Assembly (NCBI RefSeq): GCF_012689525.1
Contig: NZ_CP051516.1
Span: forward strand, 3,906,001-3,970,000
From: Paraburkholderia aromaticivorans
Lineage (GTDB): Bacteria; Pseudomonadota; Gammaproteobacteria; Burkholderiales; Burkholderiaceae
Reading direction: 5' to 3'
Length of the DNA: 64,000 nucleotides
The position numbers and the translations under genes are program-made. Shown in pieces: positions 39,462-51,384 of the stretch. The notes beneath the pieces are model-generated. The model made no database searches. It was not told the DNA's origin and saw only the letters and a program-made list of their open reading frames with translations. How positions within the stretch are numbered: the stretch's first letter is position 1; every line of letters starts with the position of its first letter.

Positions 39462-39552
39462 ATTGGCTCCTGGTTCGCAGTAGATTCCGCAGCGCGGACA
39501 AGCGCCGCCATGCGCGGCGGCGTCCTGCCTGCTGTCATGTCTTCGTCGATGC

Positions 39553-42538
<2,986 letters not shown>

Positions 42539-42970
42539 CTAAGGCTTCGCAGCCGGCGGCGGCGGGTCGGTCACGAAACCGATCCGCTCAAGGCCGGCCT
42601 GCTGCGCCGCGCCCATGACCTGCGCGATCACCTCGTAGCGCGTGGAGCGCTCGGCGCGTAGCTGGATCTCCGGTTGATCGCTCTGTTTGCCCGCTTGCGC
42701 GAAGCGCGCGCGCATCTGCTCGAGCGTAATCACGCTGCCGTCCCAGTACAGCTTGCCGGCGGCGTCGATGGAAAGGGAAATGGTTTGTGGCGTCTGCCGC
42801 GCTGGCGCGGCCGCGACCTTCGGCAAATCGAGCCGGATCGCGTGCGTGAATAAAGGCGCGGTAATGATAAAAATCACCAACAGCACCAGCATGACGTCGA
42901 TCAGCGGCGTCATATTGATCTCGGCCATGGGCGCGGCCGTCTGCTTTTTCTCCAGTCCGCCGAATGCCAT
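42539..42970 (-). CDS. exbD: ExbD/TolR-family biopolymer transport protein
   Basis: Partner of ExbB in a proton-driven inner-membrane motor that powers TonB- or Tol-dependent outer-membrane functions. The 143-residue product begins MAFGGLEKKQTAAPMAEINM; the single membrane helix contains the proton-path aspartate in MTPLIDVMLVLLVIFIITAP, followed by a periplasmic domain. The frame is open 59 codons upstream but GGAGGC before ATG 42968-42970 fixes the start. It follows exbB by 28 bp. Whether it serves TonB or TolA cannot be said; no tonB, tolA or tolB is nearby. Confidence 0.9.
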   Translation of the reverse strand: MAFGGLEKKQTAAPMAEINMTPLIDVMLVLLVIFIITAPLFTHAIRLDLPKVAAAPARQTPQTISLSIDAAGKLYWDGSVITLEQMRARFAQAGKQSDQPEIQLRAERSTRYEVIAQVMGAAQQAGLERIGFVTDPPPPAAKP

Positions 42971-42998
42971 ATCGCCTCCTTCCGCCCGAGCGGCGCGC

Positions 42999-43715
42999 TT
43001 AGTGGGTCGGGGCCTGCTGGGCCCGCACTGGCGCCTGCGTGTGGCCCTGCTCCGCCGGCGCGCACAGGTAGGCGTGCAGGTCGTGCGCGAAGCCGTCGAG
43101 TTCCTCCGACAACTGCCGCACCATCCGTCCGAGCACGTTGTAGGCAAGTACGGCCGGAATCGCGACTACGAGGCCGAAGGCGGTCATGATGAGCGCCTCG
43201 CCGACCGGCCCGGCGACGTTTTCGATCTGCGCCTGACCGCTCGCTGCGATGCTGCCAAGCGCGTGATAGATGCCCCACACGGTGCCAAGCAGGCCGACGA
43301 ACGGCGCCGTGCTGCCCACCGAGGCCAGCAGCACCTGGCCGAATTCGAGCCGCTGCTGCGACGCGCTGAGCGCCTGACGCAACGCCCGCAGCACCCGCTC
43401 GCCGCGCTCGACACGCGCGAGCAGCGCGCCCGGAATGTCCACTTCAGACGCATGCAGCGCCGCTTCGGCCAGCGGCGTGAAGACCCGCTCGCGGTCCGCG
43501 CGCTTTAACGCCGCGACGCCTTCGGACAGCGTAGGCGCCTGCCAGAACAGCGCAATCGCGCGCGTGGACTGGCGTTTGGCGCGCGTGAGAACCCAGCTTT
43601 TGACGATCAGAAAGCACCAGCTCGCAATCGACATGGCCAGCAGCACATAAGCGACGCCATGCGTGATGGCATCGCTGGTTTGCAGGTAATGGATGATGCC
43701 GCTGCTGCCTGCCAT
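42999..43715 (-). CDS. exbB: ExbB/TolQ/MotA-family proton channel
   Basis: The 238-residue product (ATG 43713-43715, GAGG upstream) has three membrane segments, including ITHGVAYVLLAMSIASWCFL and ALIMTAFGLVVAIPAVLAYN, and the conserved LASVGSTAPFVGLLGTVWGI. It forms the stator with ExbD. A frame extends 45 codons upstream without family similarity. It precedes exbD in a two-gene operon and follows dapB by 64 bp. Confidence 0.9.
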   Translation of the reverse strand: MAGSSGIIHYLQTSDAITHGVAYVLLAMSIASWCFLIVKSWVLTRAKRQSTRAIALFWQAPTLSEGVAALKRADRERVFTPLAEAALHASEVDIPGALLARVERGERVLRALRQALSASQQRLEFGQVLLASVGSTAPFVGLLGTVWGIYHALGSIAASGQAQIENVAGPVGEALIMTAFGLVVAIPAVLAYNVLGRMVRQLSEELDGFAHDLHAYLCAPAEQGHTQAPVRAQQAPTH

Positions 43716-43779
43716 CTGACCTCGCCGTGGAGTTGTGATTTCAGGGGCGCGATGCCCTTGAAGTTCGCTCAGGACACGC

Positions 43780-44577
43780 TCAACGCAGACCGAGCACATC
43801 CTGCATGTCGAAGAAGCCGGTTGCGTGGCCTTCGAGGAAACGCACAGCACGAAGCGCGCCTTGTGCGTACGACAGACGGCTCGCCGATTTGTGCGTGATT
43901 TCGATGCGCTCGCCGATGCCCGCGAACAGCACCGTATGGTCGCCGACGATGTCGCCGCCGCGAATCGCCGAAAACCCGATCGTGGACGGGTCGCGTTCGC
44001 CGGTCACGCCTTCGCGGCTGTAGACCGCGCAATCGTCGAGATTGCGGCCGAGTGCGTCGGCGATCACCTCACCCATGACCAACGCTGTGCCGGACGGCGC
44101 GTCGACCTTGTGACGGTGATGCGCCTCGATGATTTCGATGTCGTAGCCGGTCGCGAAATGCTTGGCCGCGAATTCGAGCAGCTTCAGCGTGACGTTCACG
44201 CCCACGCTCATGTTCGCCGAGAACATGATGGCGATCTTGTCCGCCGCGGCGCGCAGTTGCGCCTTCTGCTCGTTGTCGAAGCCGGTCGTGCCGATCACCA
44301 TTTTCACGTTGTGACGCTGCGCCGCTTCGAGATGCATCAGCGTGCCTTCGGGGCGCGTGAAGTCGATCAGGTAGTCGGATTCGGCGAACACGCGCTCGAC
44401 ATCGTCGGTCAGCACGACGCCCGTCTGTTTGCCCAGAAACGCGCCGGCGTCCTGACCGAGTTGCGGGGAGCCCGCGCGGTCGAGCGCGCCGGACAACGTG
44501 GCGTCGGAATCGTTGAGGACTGTTTCGATGAGCATGCGGCCCATACGGCCCGATGCGCCAGCAATGGCAATTTTCAT
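43780..44577 (-). CDS. dapB: 4-hydroxy-tetrahydrodipicolinate reductase
   Basis: Reduces the dihydrodipicolinate precursor in the lysine/diaminopimelate pathway. The 265-residue product begins [20 protein letters not shown] with the nucleotide-binding GASGRMGR, then [25 protein letters not shown] and [20 protein letters not shown], the catalytic His/Lys site. E. coli DapB has 273 residues. It lies between bamE and exbB on the same strand. Confidence 0.95.
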   Translation of the reverse strand: MKIAIAGASGRMGRMLIETVLNDSDATLSGALDRAGSPQLGQDAGAFLGKQTGVVLTDDVERVFAESDYLIDFTRPEGTLMHLEAAQRHNVKMVIGTTGFDNEQKAQLRAAADKIAIMFSANMSVGVNVTLKLLEFAAKHFATGYDIEIIEAHHRHKVDAPSGTALVMGEVIADALGRNLDDCAVYSREGVTGERDPSTIGFSAIRGGDIVGDHTVLFAGIGERIEITHKSASRLSYAQGALRAVRFLEGHATGFFDMQDVLGLR

Positions 44578-44742
44578 GGCTACGAGGGTTCGAAAGGCAA
44601 AACCCGGCAAAGGCGGGCAAAAGCGGCGGCGGGCAGCACACCCGGGCGCCGCGCATGACTGAAAAAACGAAGAACCGGACGGACGCTTTGCACGGTGCGG
44701 TTGCCCGCGCGCAGCGCCCGTCTTAAGACACGGACAGCGAGA

Positions 44743-45573
44743 TTAGCCGCCCGTTCCCGAAGCTGCGGAAGAGGTCAGTGGCGTATTGTGCGTCGGGGCG
44801 CCATTGCTGCTCTGCGGGCCCGTCGGTCCGACCGGATTGGTGTTGTCCGTGCCCGGATTTTGCGGCGGCGGCGGACGGTGGAACTGGAACTGCGGTTGAC
44901 CCGCGGCCGTCGGGCCTTGCTGCGGGATGCCACCGCCGTTGGCAGTCGGCGCGCTCGGCACGGCCGGACGCGCATTCGGCGACAACTGCACGGCATTGGT
45001 CGCACGATTGGCGGCTTGCGCGGCTTCGGCGTTGGCGTCCGTGGACGGAACGCCCGCTGCGGCAGCGCCGGCAACGGTCGGCGAACGCGTGGTGTCCGGC
45101 ACGACCAGCGCCGCGTCAGCCGCCGGCGCGCTTGCGCCACTGGCACCGCTCGCCACGGCCGCTGCGGCCTTCTTCTTGCCCAGCTTGTCGCCGTCGATTT
45201 CTGCCAGCAACTCGAGGTTGGACGGCAGATCTTCACCACCCGACCAGCTGGCGACGCGGTCGCCCGCGAACATGACCACGAAGTCGCGCTGCTGCACGAC
45301 GCTAGTCGAGCCGCGCTTGAAATAGAACACGTAGTCCCAGCGATCCGCGTGGAACATGTCGGTCAGGAGCGGCGTGCCGAGCAACTGCTTGACCTGCGCG
45401 CGGGACAAGCCGACCTGCATCTGTGCAGCCGCTTCTTTCGAGACGAAATTGCCTTGCACCACTGTAATGCGGTACGGCGTGATGCTTTGGGCAATACGCT
45501 GCGTCAGGCTGTCGTAAGTGGAACATCCGGCAAGAACCGCGACAGTCGCAACAGCGATCAAGGTACCCCGCAT
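44743..45573 (-). CDS. bamE: Outer-membrane assembly lipoprotein BamE (OmlA/SmpA) with long C-terminal extension
   Basis: BamE is a lipoprotein of the beta-barrel assembly machine. The product (276 residues) has a lipoprotein signal with lipobox LAGC (about Cys17), then SMPA_OmlA motifs RITVVQGNFVSKEAAAQMQV, LSRAQVKQLLGTPLL and WDYVFYFKRG. BamE is usually about 110-120 residues; here about 150 extra C-terminal residues are Ala/Pro/Gly/Asn-rich and low-complexity. I chose the ATG at 45571-45573 with GGGGGAG upstream; an ATG 13 codons earlier is possible. It is divergent from fur, the conserved arrangement. Confidence 0.9.
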   Translation of the reverse strand: MRGTLIAVATVAVLAGCSTYDSLTQRIAQSITPYRITVVQGNFVSKEAAAQMQVGLSRAQVKQLLGTPLLTDMFHADRWDYVFYFKRGSTSVVQQRDFVVMFAGDRVASWSGGEDLPSNLELLAEIDGDKLGKKKAAAAVASGASGASAPAADAALVVPDTTRSPTVAGAAAAGVPSTDANAEAAQAANRATNAVQLSPNARPAVPSAPTANGGGIPQQGPTAAGQPQFQFHRPPPPQNPGTDNTNPVGPTGPQSSNGAPTHNTPLTSSAASGTGG

Positions 45574-45731
45574 GCGGCTCCCCCGGTAGATCAATTGAGA
45601 TTTTGAAATCATTTCACTCACCGTGCGGGCCCGTTGACGAGCCGCGCGAGTTTCATTCCATCGAAGATGACCAGAACGGCAAAAACACATTACTATGAGA
45701 GCCCAGCATTGTACTCTAGGGATCCCTTGCC

Positions 45732-46160
45732 ATGACCAATCCAACCGATCTCAAGAATATCGGGCTCAAGGCGACCCTTCCGCGCCTCAAAATCCTTGAG
45801 ATTTTTCAGCACAGCCCGGTGCGCCACCTGACGGCCGAAGACGTGTACCGCAGCCTGCTGCACGAAGAACTCGATATCGGTCTTGCAACCGTGTATCGCG
45901 TGCTGACGCAATTCGAACAGGCGGGCCTGCTCTCGCGCAGCAATTTCGAGTCGGGTAAGGCGGTGTTCGAACTGAACGAAGGGTCGCACCACGACCACCT
46001 CGTGTGCCTCGATTGCGGGCTCGTCGAAGAATTTTTCGACTCCGAAATCGAGAGCCGTCAGCAGTCCATCGCGAAAGAACGCGGCTTCAAGCTGCAGGAA
46101 CACGCTTTGGCCCTGTACGGCGCCTGCACCAAGGAAAACTGCCCGCATCGCAAGCATTGA
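45732..46160 (+). CDS. fur: Ferric uptake regulator Fur
   Basis: Iron-responsive repressor. The 142-residue product begins [20 protein letters not shown] and has a winged helix ([38 protein letters not shown]) and the metal-binding [16 protein letters not shown], with a second cysteine pair in [11 protein letters not shown]. Length fits the family (about 140-150). It is divergent from bamE with 158 bp between; I did not find an unmistakable Fur box there. Confidence 0.96.
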   Translation: MTNPTDLKNIGLKATLPRLKILEIFQHSPVRHLTAEDVYRSLLHEELDIGLATVYRVLTQFEQAGLLSRSNFESGKAVFELNEGSHHDHLVCLDCGLVEEFFDSEIESRQQSIAKERGFKLQEHALALYGACTKENCPHRKH

Positions 46161-46200
46161 CGCGGTGTCGGCCGCGCTGGGGTGCGCGGTCAGGCGGGCA

Positions 46201-46240
46201 AAAAAAGACCCAGCCGATGCGAATCGGCCGGGTCTTTTTG
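46201..46240. terminator. Bidirectional terminator between fur and allA
   Basis: AAAAAGACCCAGCCGAT pairs with ATCGGCCGGGTCTTTTT (one mismatch) around GCGA. The A- and T-runs on the two sides suit both converging transcripts. Confidence 0.9.
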
Positions 46241-46276
46241 CATCCGCGGCGGTGTCTTTGCGGGAACGGTTACGAC

Positions 46277-46789
46277 CTATTCCACCAGCTCGGCGCTGGC
46301 TTCGAACGTCAGCCGCCATGGCTCCGCTAATGACAATTCGTCGCAATTAGGCTGCTCGCCGCCACGATCGACCACCACGAAATCGCTCACCCGATCGAGC
46401 GCGAGCAACGGGTGATGCCACACGCCTTTCGCATAGTTCACGCCCTGCCACGCGTCGGTCCAGAAGGCGCGCATCTGCGCCGGATCGAACTCGCCGGCCG
46501 GCGCGACCACCACCAGATAGCGGCCCGCCGTTAAGGGAATGAAAGCCTGGCTGCCGAGCGGATGCCGCTCCATCATCGTGATCTCGACCGGCAGCGCACG
46601 CGGCTGCGCGCGAAACAGGTTGATCAGCGGCCGGCCGCCATTCTCCGTCACGTCGACGTTGGCCAAGTCGTGATAACGCTCGGTCGTGCCGCCGTTGATG
46701 GCGAAATGCCGCGCGCCGTCCAGTTCGATCACATCGCCGAACGGCGCGAAGGCCGCGCGCGTGAGGCGTTCCATCTGCAATGTCTTCAT
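46277..46789 (-). CDS. allA: Ureidoglycolate lyase
   Basis: Converts ureidoglycolate to glyoxylate and urea, the last step after allantoicase. The 170-residue product begins [20 protein letters not shown] and has [35 protein letters not shown] and [20 protein letters not shown], matching AllA (about 160-170 residues). ATG 46787-46789 is preferred over a start 27 codons upstream. It lies 13 bp after alc on the same strand. Confidence 0.93.
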   Translation of the reverse strand: MKTLQMERLTRAAFAPFGDVIELDGARHFAINGGTTERYHDLANVDVTENGGRPLINLFRAQPRALPVEITMMERHPLGSQAFIPLTAGRYLVVVAPAGEFDPAQMRAFWTDAWQGVNYAKGVWHHPLLALDRVSDFVVVDRGGEQPNCDELSLAEPWRLTFEASAELVE

Positions 46790-46802
46790 CGACGCCACTC
46801 CG

Positions 46803-47813
46803 TTATGCGATTTCGCCCCACAGGCGCAGGCGCGACACGCCGCCGTCAGGAAAGATATTGAAACGAACATGCGTGACCGGGCCCAGCGACGCGAGGTTAT
46901 CCGCGAAGGTATGGACGTGGTCCATCTGCAGTTTCTGTTCGCCGAGCAGCACCGGCCAGAACATCGCTTGCGTGATGAGCGAATCGTCGGTGCCGCCCGT
47001 CACCGACGCGGCTTGCAACGAACAGCGGTCCGGGAAATTGCCCTTGAAGTGCGCCGTATCCACTTCGATCTTGCGGATCACGCCCGGCCGCGCCAACGCG
47101 ACGATCGCCCAGTCGTTGCCCGGCTCGCGACGCCGCCGGGTCTCCCAGCCGTCGCCCATGTTGACGCCGCGGCCCGGCATCAGCATCTGCGAGGCCGGCC
47201 CGAAGTGCTGGTTGTTCGCCGCGACCAGGTACGCGCCGTTCTCGATCGCCGCCAGATCCAGCAGCGTGCCGCGCTCAACCCGCTCCCAATCGCGCTTGGG
47301 CTGGCCGTACACGCGCAAACGCGCGAGGCCGCCGTCCGGGTACAGATTCACACGCAAATGCGTGAAGGCGCGGGCGTCGGTCACGTCGACGTAGTGGTGC
47401 TGGTTGCCCTGCAGCGTGGTGGCCGGCACGAGCGTTTGCCAGTCGGCGTTATCGGGAGGCACGTCGCCGTCCACGTAGCAGGCGTCGATCGACGCGGCCG
47501 GCGGGAAGTTGCCGGTGAAGTGACTCGTATCCAGATCCACACCGTGCACGACACCGGGGTGCGCGAGGCGGATCACGCAGTAGTCGTGGCCGGTGGTGCG
47601 CTTGCGGCGGGTTTCCCAGCCGTCCATCCACTTGCCGTGGTCGTCGTATTTGCCGGGGATGAACACCGCCGGTTGCGGCTCCAGCATGCGTTCTTTCGGC
47701 GCGAAGAATTCGTCGCTGGCGAAGAGCGCCTTCGCGCCCAGACGCGGGTCGGCGAGATTCATGTAGCGACGGGTGAAAGCGGGAGCGTTAGGGTCGAGGA
47801 TCGGATTAGCCAT
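46803..47813 (-). CDS. alc: Allantoicase
   Basis: Hydrolyses allantoate to ureidoglycolate and urea. The 336-residue product has two similar halves, as known for allantoicase: [20 protein letters not shown] with [14 protein letters not shown] in the first, and [20 protein letters not shown] with [14 protein letters not shown] in the second, each followed by [13 protein letters not shown] or [14 protein letters not shown] strands. It is upstream of allA and downstream of a DctA-type transporter; all three run the same way. Confidence 0.95.
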   Translation of the reverse strand: MANPILDPNAPAFTRRYMNLADPRLGAKALFASDEFFAPKERMLEPQPAVFIPGKYDDHGKWMDGWETRRKRTTGHDYCVIRLAHPGVVHGVDLDTSHFTGNFPPAASIDACYVDGDVPPDNADWQTLVPATTLQGNQHHYVDVTDARAFTHLRVNLYPDGGLARLRVYGQPKRDWERVERGTLLDLAAIENGAYLVAANNQHFGPASQMLMPGRGVNMGDGWETRRRREPGNDWAIVALARPGVIRKIEVDTAHFKGNFPDRCSLQAASVTGGTDDSLITQAMFWPVLLGEQKLQMDHVHTFADNLASLGPVTHVRFNIFPDGGVSRLRLWGEIA

Positions 47814-47927
47814 AGTCTGTAGTCTCGGTCAGGCAGCGAAAAGTGAAGGAGAGCCGGCGTTCACAGCATCTGCCGGCGCTGGAAGCGCGCTGCGATGGCG
47901 CGCGGTTTCGAATAAGGTTTCTCAGGT

Positions 47928-49253
47928 TCAGACAGCCGGAGCGTGCTCGCCGGCGGCAGCGGGTTCGGCATCTTCACCGGCCGGTACGTAGCGCAAAGCC
48001 GCATCGCGGTTCAGCACGCGATGCGCGCGCGCCCGGTCGATATCGTTTTCCCACACGGCGACCACCACCGTCGCCACGCAGTTGCCGATCAGGTTGGTCA
48101 GCGCGCGGGCAATGCCGACGAACCAGTCGACCGGCAGGATCAGCACGAGGCCGAGCACGGGGATCGCCGGAATCGCGGACAACGTGGCGGCCAGAATCAC
48201 GATGGCCGAGCCGGGAATGCCGTGCGCGCCCTTCGACGTTACCAGCGACACCAGCACCACGACGATCAGGTCATGCAGGGACAGCGGCGTGTTGGTGGCC
48301 TGCGCGATGAAAATGACCGCCAGCGTGAGATAGATGGAGAAGCCGTCGAGATTGAACGAGTAGCCGGTCGGAATGACGAGACCGACGGTCGAATCCTTGA
48401 CACCCATCCATTCGAGCTTGCGCATGATCTGCGGCAGCACGGCGTCCGACGATGCGGTGCCGAGCACGATCGACAGCTCTTCGCGCAGGTAGCGAATCAG
48501 CTTGAAGATGCTGAAGCCGGCGAGCCGCATGACGACGCCCAGCACGACGGCGACGAACACGAAGCAGCTCAGATAGAACACGAGCACCAGCATGCCGAGC
48601 TGCTTGAGCGAATCGACGCCGTATGTGCCGGTGGTGAAAGCAATCGCCCCGAGCACGCCGAGCGGCGCGAGCTTGATGATGAAGCCCATCACGCGGAAAA
48701 ACACTTGCGAGAGTTCGTCGATCAGATTGCTCACGCGCTGCGCCTTATTGCCGAGCAGCGACAGCGCCGAGCCGAACAGCACGGAAAACACGAGAATCTG
48801 CAAAATGTCGCCGGTGGCGAACGCGTTGATCGCCGTGTCGGGGATGATCTTCAGCAGAAAGCCGGCCGTGTCCTTGAGGCTCTTCGCGTGCTCGGTGTAG
48901 GTCGAGAGCGAGGCGGGATCCAGCGAGCTCAGATTGATATTCATGCCGACGCCCGGACGCGTGATATACGCCAGAATTGCTCCGATCACGAGCGCGATCG
49001 TCGTCATCACCTCGAAGTAGATCACGGCCTTCAGGCCGACGCGCCCGACTTTGCGCAAGTCGCCGGCATGCGCCATGCCGCTGACCACCACGCAAAAGAC
49101 GATGGGCCCGATCACCATCTTGATCAGCTTGAGAAAGCCGTCGCCGAGCGGGCGTAGCGATTGGGCGAAATGCGGAAAAACGGCGCCGACCACAATGCCC
49201 GCCACCAGCGCTATGACGACCCGGCCAAACAGCGAATTGAAAAATTTCAACAC
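47928..49253 (-). CDS. dctA: Dicarboxylate/amino acid:cation symporter, DctA type
   Basis: The 441-residue product belongs to the DAACS family, with a run of membrane segments (RVVIALVAGIVVGAVFPHF, IGPIVFCVVVSGMAHAGDL) and the substrate-site motifs VLGTASSDAVLPQIMRKLE, PTGYSFNLDGFSIYLTLAVI and GSAIVILAATLSA. The start is GTG at 49251-49253 (MLKFFNSLFGR) with AGGAGG 4-5 nt upstream; a longer start would be unlike the family. Typical DctA imports C4-dicarboxylates. Here it stands 114 bp upstream of alc-allA and is divergent from a GntR gene, so a substrate tied to ureide breakdown is possible but unproven. Confidence 0.85.
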   Translation of the reverse strand: MLKFFNSLFGRVVIALVAGIVVGAVFPHFAQSLRPLGDGFLKLIKMVIGPIVFCVVVSGMAHAGDLRKVGRVGLKAVIYFEVMTTIALVIGAILAYITRPGVGMNINLSSLDPASLSTYTEHAKSLKDTAGFLLKIIPDTAINAFATGDILQILVFSVLFGSALSLLGNKAQRVSNLIDELSQVFFRVMGFIIKLAPLGVLGAIAFTTGTYGVDSLKQLGMLVLVFYLSCFVFVAVVLGVVMRLAGFSIFKLIRYLREELSIVLGTASSDAVLPQIMRKLEWMGVKDSTVGLVIPTGYSFNLDGFSIYLTLAVIFIAQATNTPLSLHDLIVVVLVSLVTSKGAHGIPGSAIVILAATLSAIPAIPVLGLVLILPVDWFVGIARALTNLIGNCVATVVVAVWENDIDRARAHRVLNRDAALRYVPAGEDAEPAAAGEHAPAV

Positions 49254-49287
49254 GGCTTCCTCCTGGTTACGATTCACATCTGTTCAG

Positions 49288-49302
49288 ACTGGTCCGACCA
49301 GT
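49288..49302. promoter_or_regulatory. GntR/FCD-type operator near dctA
   Basis: ACTGGTCCGACCAGT is a perfect palindrome (7+1+7) with the TGGTC-N-GACCA core used by FadR/LldR-type regulators. It lies 35 bp upstream of the dctA start. Confidence 0.75.
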
Positions 49303-49448
49303 GCTGGTATCTCGAATAGTAGGAAGCCGATATACTGACGTCAAGGACTCATAGAGCGGTGTTTACCCGCTGTCGTTGTAGCGGTTTCGGGTCGGATGAG
49401 CGGCGGCGAACAACAAGCCGCACGAGCGTTCAGACCACGTATTACAAT

Positions 49449-49463
49449 GCTGGTCAGACCGCG
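49449..49463. promoter_or_regulatory. Second GntR/FCD-type operator, upstream of the regulator gene
   Basis: TGCTGGTCAGACCGC keeps the TGGTC-N-GACC core of the site at 49288-49302 and lies 19 bp upstream of the regulator start, placed to repress that gene. Confidence 0.6.
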
Positions 49464-49481
49464 ATTCCAAGTGAGACAACG

Positions 49482-50168
49482 ATGAAAAACGTCCCGCATA
49501 CCGTTACCGATGCCGCCATCGCGACCGTCCGCGAACGGATTGAAGCGGGCGTCTATCCCGTGGGCAGTTTGCTGCCAGCTCAGCGTCAACTTTCCGAAGA
49601 ACTCGCGATCAGCCGCGCGTCGTTGCGCGAAGCGCTTTCGACGCTCGAAGCGCTCGGTTTGCTGGTGATCAGGCCCGGTAAGGGTGTCTACGTGGAAAGC
49701 GCGCAGGCCTCGGCCGCGCATGCGTGGCGCTTCGCGGAGCAGTCGTCGCTGCCGGATACCTATCAGATGCGCTTCGCGCTGGAAGGCTTTATCGCGCGCA
49801 TGGCGGCGCTTGCGGTCAGCGATTCCGACCTCGCCTGGTTCGAAGACAACATCACGGCCATGCAAACGGCGCTCGCCTGCGACGAACTCGACGAAGCCGC
49901 CCGCCTCGACTACGACTTCCACATGCGGATCGTCAACATTGCCGGCAACGCGGCGATCGAATCGATTCTGAGCAGCAGCGCGGAAATCATGAAGGAAAGC
50001 CAGCGCATGCCGTTCTACCGGCGCGAACTGGTGCTGTCCACGTACAACGAGCATCGCGTGATTCTGGATGCGCTCAAGGCCCGTGATTCCGCCGCGGCCG
50101 GCAAAGCCATCGAGACGCATATCTCGAACGCCGCGCAGCGCGCCGGCGTCTATTTCCCGACGCCGTAA
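49482..50168 (+). CDS. GntR-family regulator, FCD (FadR/LldR) subfamily
   Basis: The 228-residue product has a winged helix-turn-helix (residues about 5-70; GSLLPAQRQLSEELAISRAS, LREALSTLEALGLLVIRPGK) and an all-helical FCD domain (about 85-220) with the metal/ligand-site residues in ARLDYDFHMRIVNIAGN and YNEHRVILDALKARD. The start at 49482 follows the family; the frame is open 41 codons upstream. It is divergent from dctA and has two operator-like palindromes in the shared region, so it likely controls dctA, perhaps with alc-allA, and itself. The effector is unknown. Confidence 0.88.
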   Translation: MKNVPHTVTDAAIATVRERIEAGVYPVGSLLPAQRQLSEELAISRASLREALSTLEALGLLVIRPGKGVYVESAQASAAHAWRFAEQSSLPDTYQMRFALEGFIARMAALAVSDSDLAWFEDNITAMQTALACDELDEAARLDYDFHMRIVNIAGNAAIESILSSSAEIMKESQRMPFYRRELVLSTYNEHRVILDALKARDSAAAGKAIETHISNAAQRAGVYFPTP

Positions 50169-50183
50169 CCGCAGGCGTAGGCG

Positions 50184-50213
50184 AAAAAAAACCGCTCCGA
50201 AGAGCGGTTTTTC
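50184..50213. terminator. Bidirectional terminator between the GntR gene and gap
   Basis: AAAAACCGCTC pairs with GAGCGGTTTTT around a CGAA tetraloop, with A- and T-runs on both sides. Confidence 0.9.
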
Positions 50214-50278
50214 TTTGCCCTGCGACCGCCGGCTCGAAGCCGGCTTTGCTGGGCGTAATGCGCGCGAGGCGCAGTCAG

Positions 50279-51289
50279 TTACTTCGCGTTGGCCAGCGCC
50301 ACCGCCGTGTCCAGCATGCGGTTCGAGAAGCCCCACTCGTTGTCGTACCAGCTCGACACCTTCACCAGACGGCCCGACACCTTGGTCAGCGTGGCGTCGA
50401 ACGTCGACGAAGCCGGGTTGTGGTTGAAGTCGATCGACACCAGCGGCGCCTCGTTGTAACCGAGGATGCCCTTCAGCGAGCCTTCCGACGCTTCCTTCAT
50501 GATCGCGTTGACTTCTTCGACCGTCGTGTCGCGCGCGGCGATGAACGACAGATCGACCACCGACACGTTGATCGTCGGGACGCGAATCGCGTAGCCGTCC
50601 AGCTTGCCGTTCAGTTCCGGCAGCACCAGGCCGACAGCCGAAGCCGCGCCGGTCTTGGTCGGGATCTGGCTGTGCGTGGCCGAGCGCGCGCGGCGCAGGT
50701 CTTCGTGGTACACGTCCGTCAGAACCTGGTCGTTCGTGTACGCGTGGATCGTGGTCATCAGACCGTTCACCAGGCCGATCTTGTCGTTCAGCGGCTTGAC
50801 GAGCGGTGCCAGGCAGTTCGTCGTGCACGATGCGTTCGAGATCACCGTGTCCGATGCCTTCAGCACGTGGTGGTTCACGCCGTAGACGATCGTGGCGTCG
50901 ACGTCTTTACCGCCCGGCGCCGAGATGATCACCTTCTTCGCGCCGCCCTTGATGTGCGCGCTCGCCTTTTCCTTAGTCGTGAAAAAGCCCGTGCATTCCA
51001 GCACGACGTCCACATTCAGCTCGCCCCACGGCAGTTCAGCCGGGTTGCGGTTGGCCAGCACGCGGATCTTGTCGCCGTTGACAACGAGGTAATCGCCGTC
51101 CACCGACACTTCGCCCGGGAACTTGCCGTGCGCCGTGTCGTATTGCGTCAGGTGAGCGTTAGTCTTGGCATCGCCCAGATCGTTGATGGCGACGATTTCG
51201 ATATCGTGCTTCTTGCCGTTTTCATAGAAGGCGCGCAGCGTGTTGCGGCCGATCCGGCCGTAGCCGTTGATTGCGACGCGAATCGTCAT
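50279..51289 (-). CDS. gap: Glyceraldehyde-3-phosphate dehydrogenase
   Basis: Glycolytic/gluconeogenic enzyme of the cytoplasm. The 336-residue product begins [20 protein letters not shown] with the NAD-binding fold and has the active-site cysteine in [13 protein letters not shown] and the conserved [15 protein letters not shown] tail. The Asp in INDLGDAK fits NAD preference. It follows tkt by 95 bp on the same strand; this tkt-gap pairing is common in the group. Confidence 0.97.
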   Translation of the reverse strand: MTIRVAINGYGRIGRNTLRAFYENGKKHDIEIVAINDLGDAKTNAHLTQYDTAHGKFPGEVSVDGDYLVVNGDKIRVLANRNPAELPWGELNVDVVLECTGFFTTKEKASAHIKGGAKKVIISAPGGKDVDATIVYGVNHHVLKASDTVISNASCTTNCLAPLVKPLNDKIGLVNGLMTTIHAYTNDQVLTDVYHEDLRRARSATHSQIPTKTGAASAVGLVLPELNGKLDGYAIRVPTINVSVVDLSFIAARDTTVEEVNAIMKEASEGSLKGILGYNEAPLVSIDFNHNPASSTFDATLTKVSGRLVKVSSWYDNEWGFSNRMLDTAVALANAK

Positions 51290-51384
51290 GGTCTATCTCC
51301 TGATGGCTGAAAAAATACGTCCAGGTTCGTCTGACTGACAGCGTTGCCGCGCGTTCGCACGCAAGCGGCAACGCTTGTTCAGGA

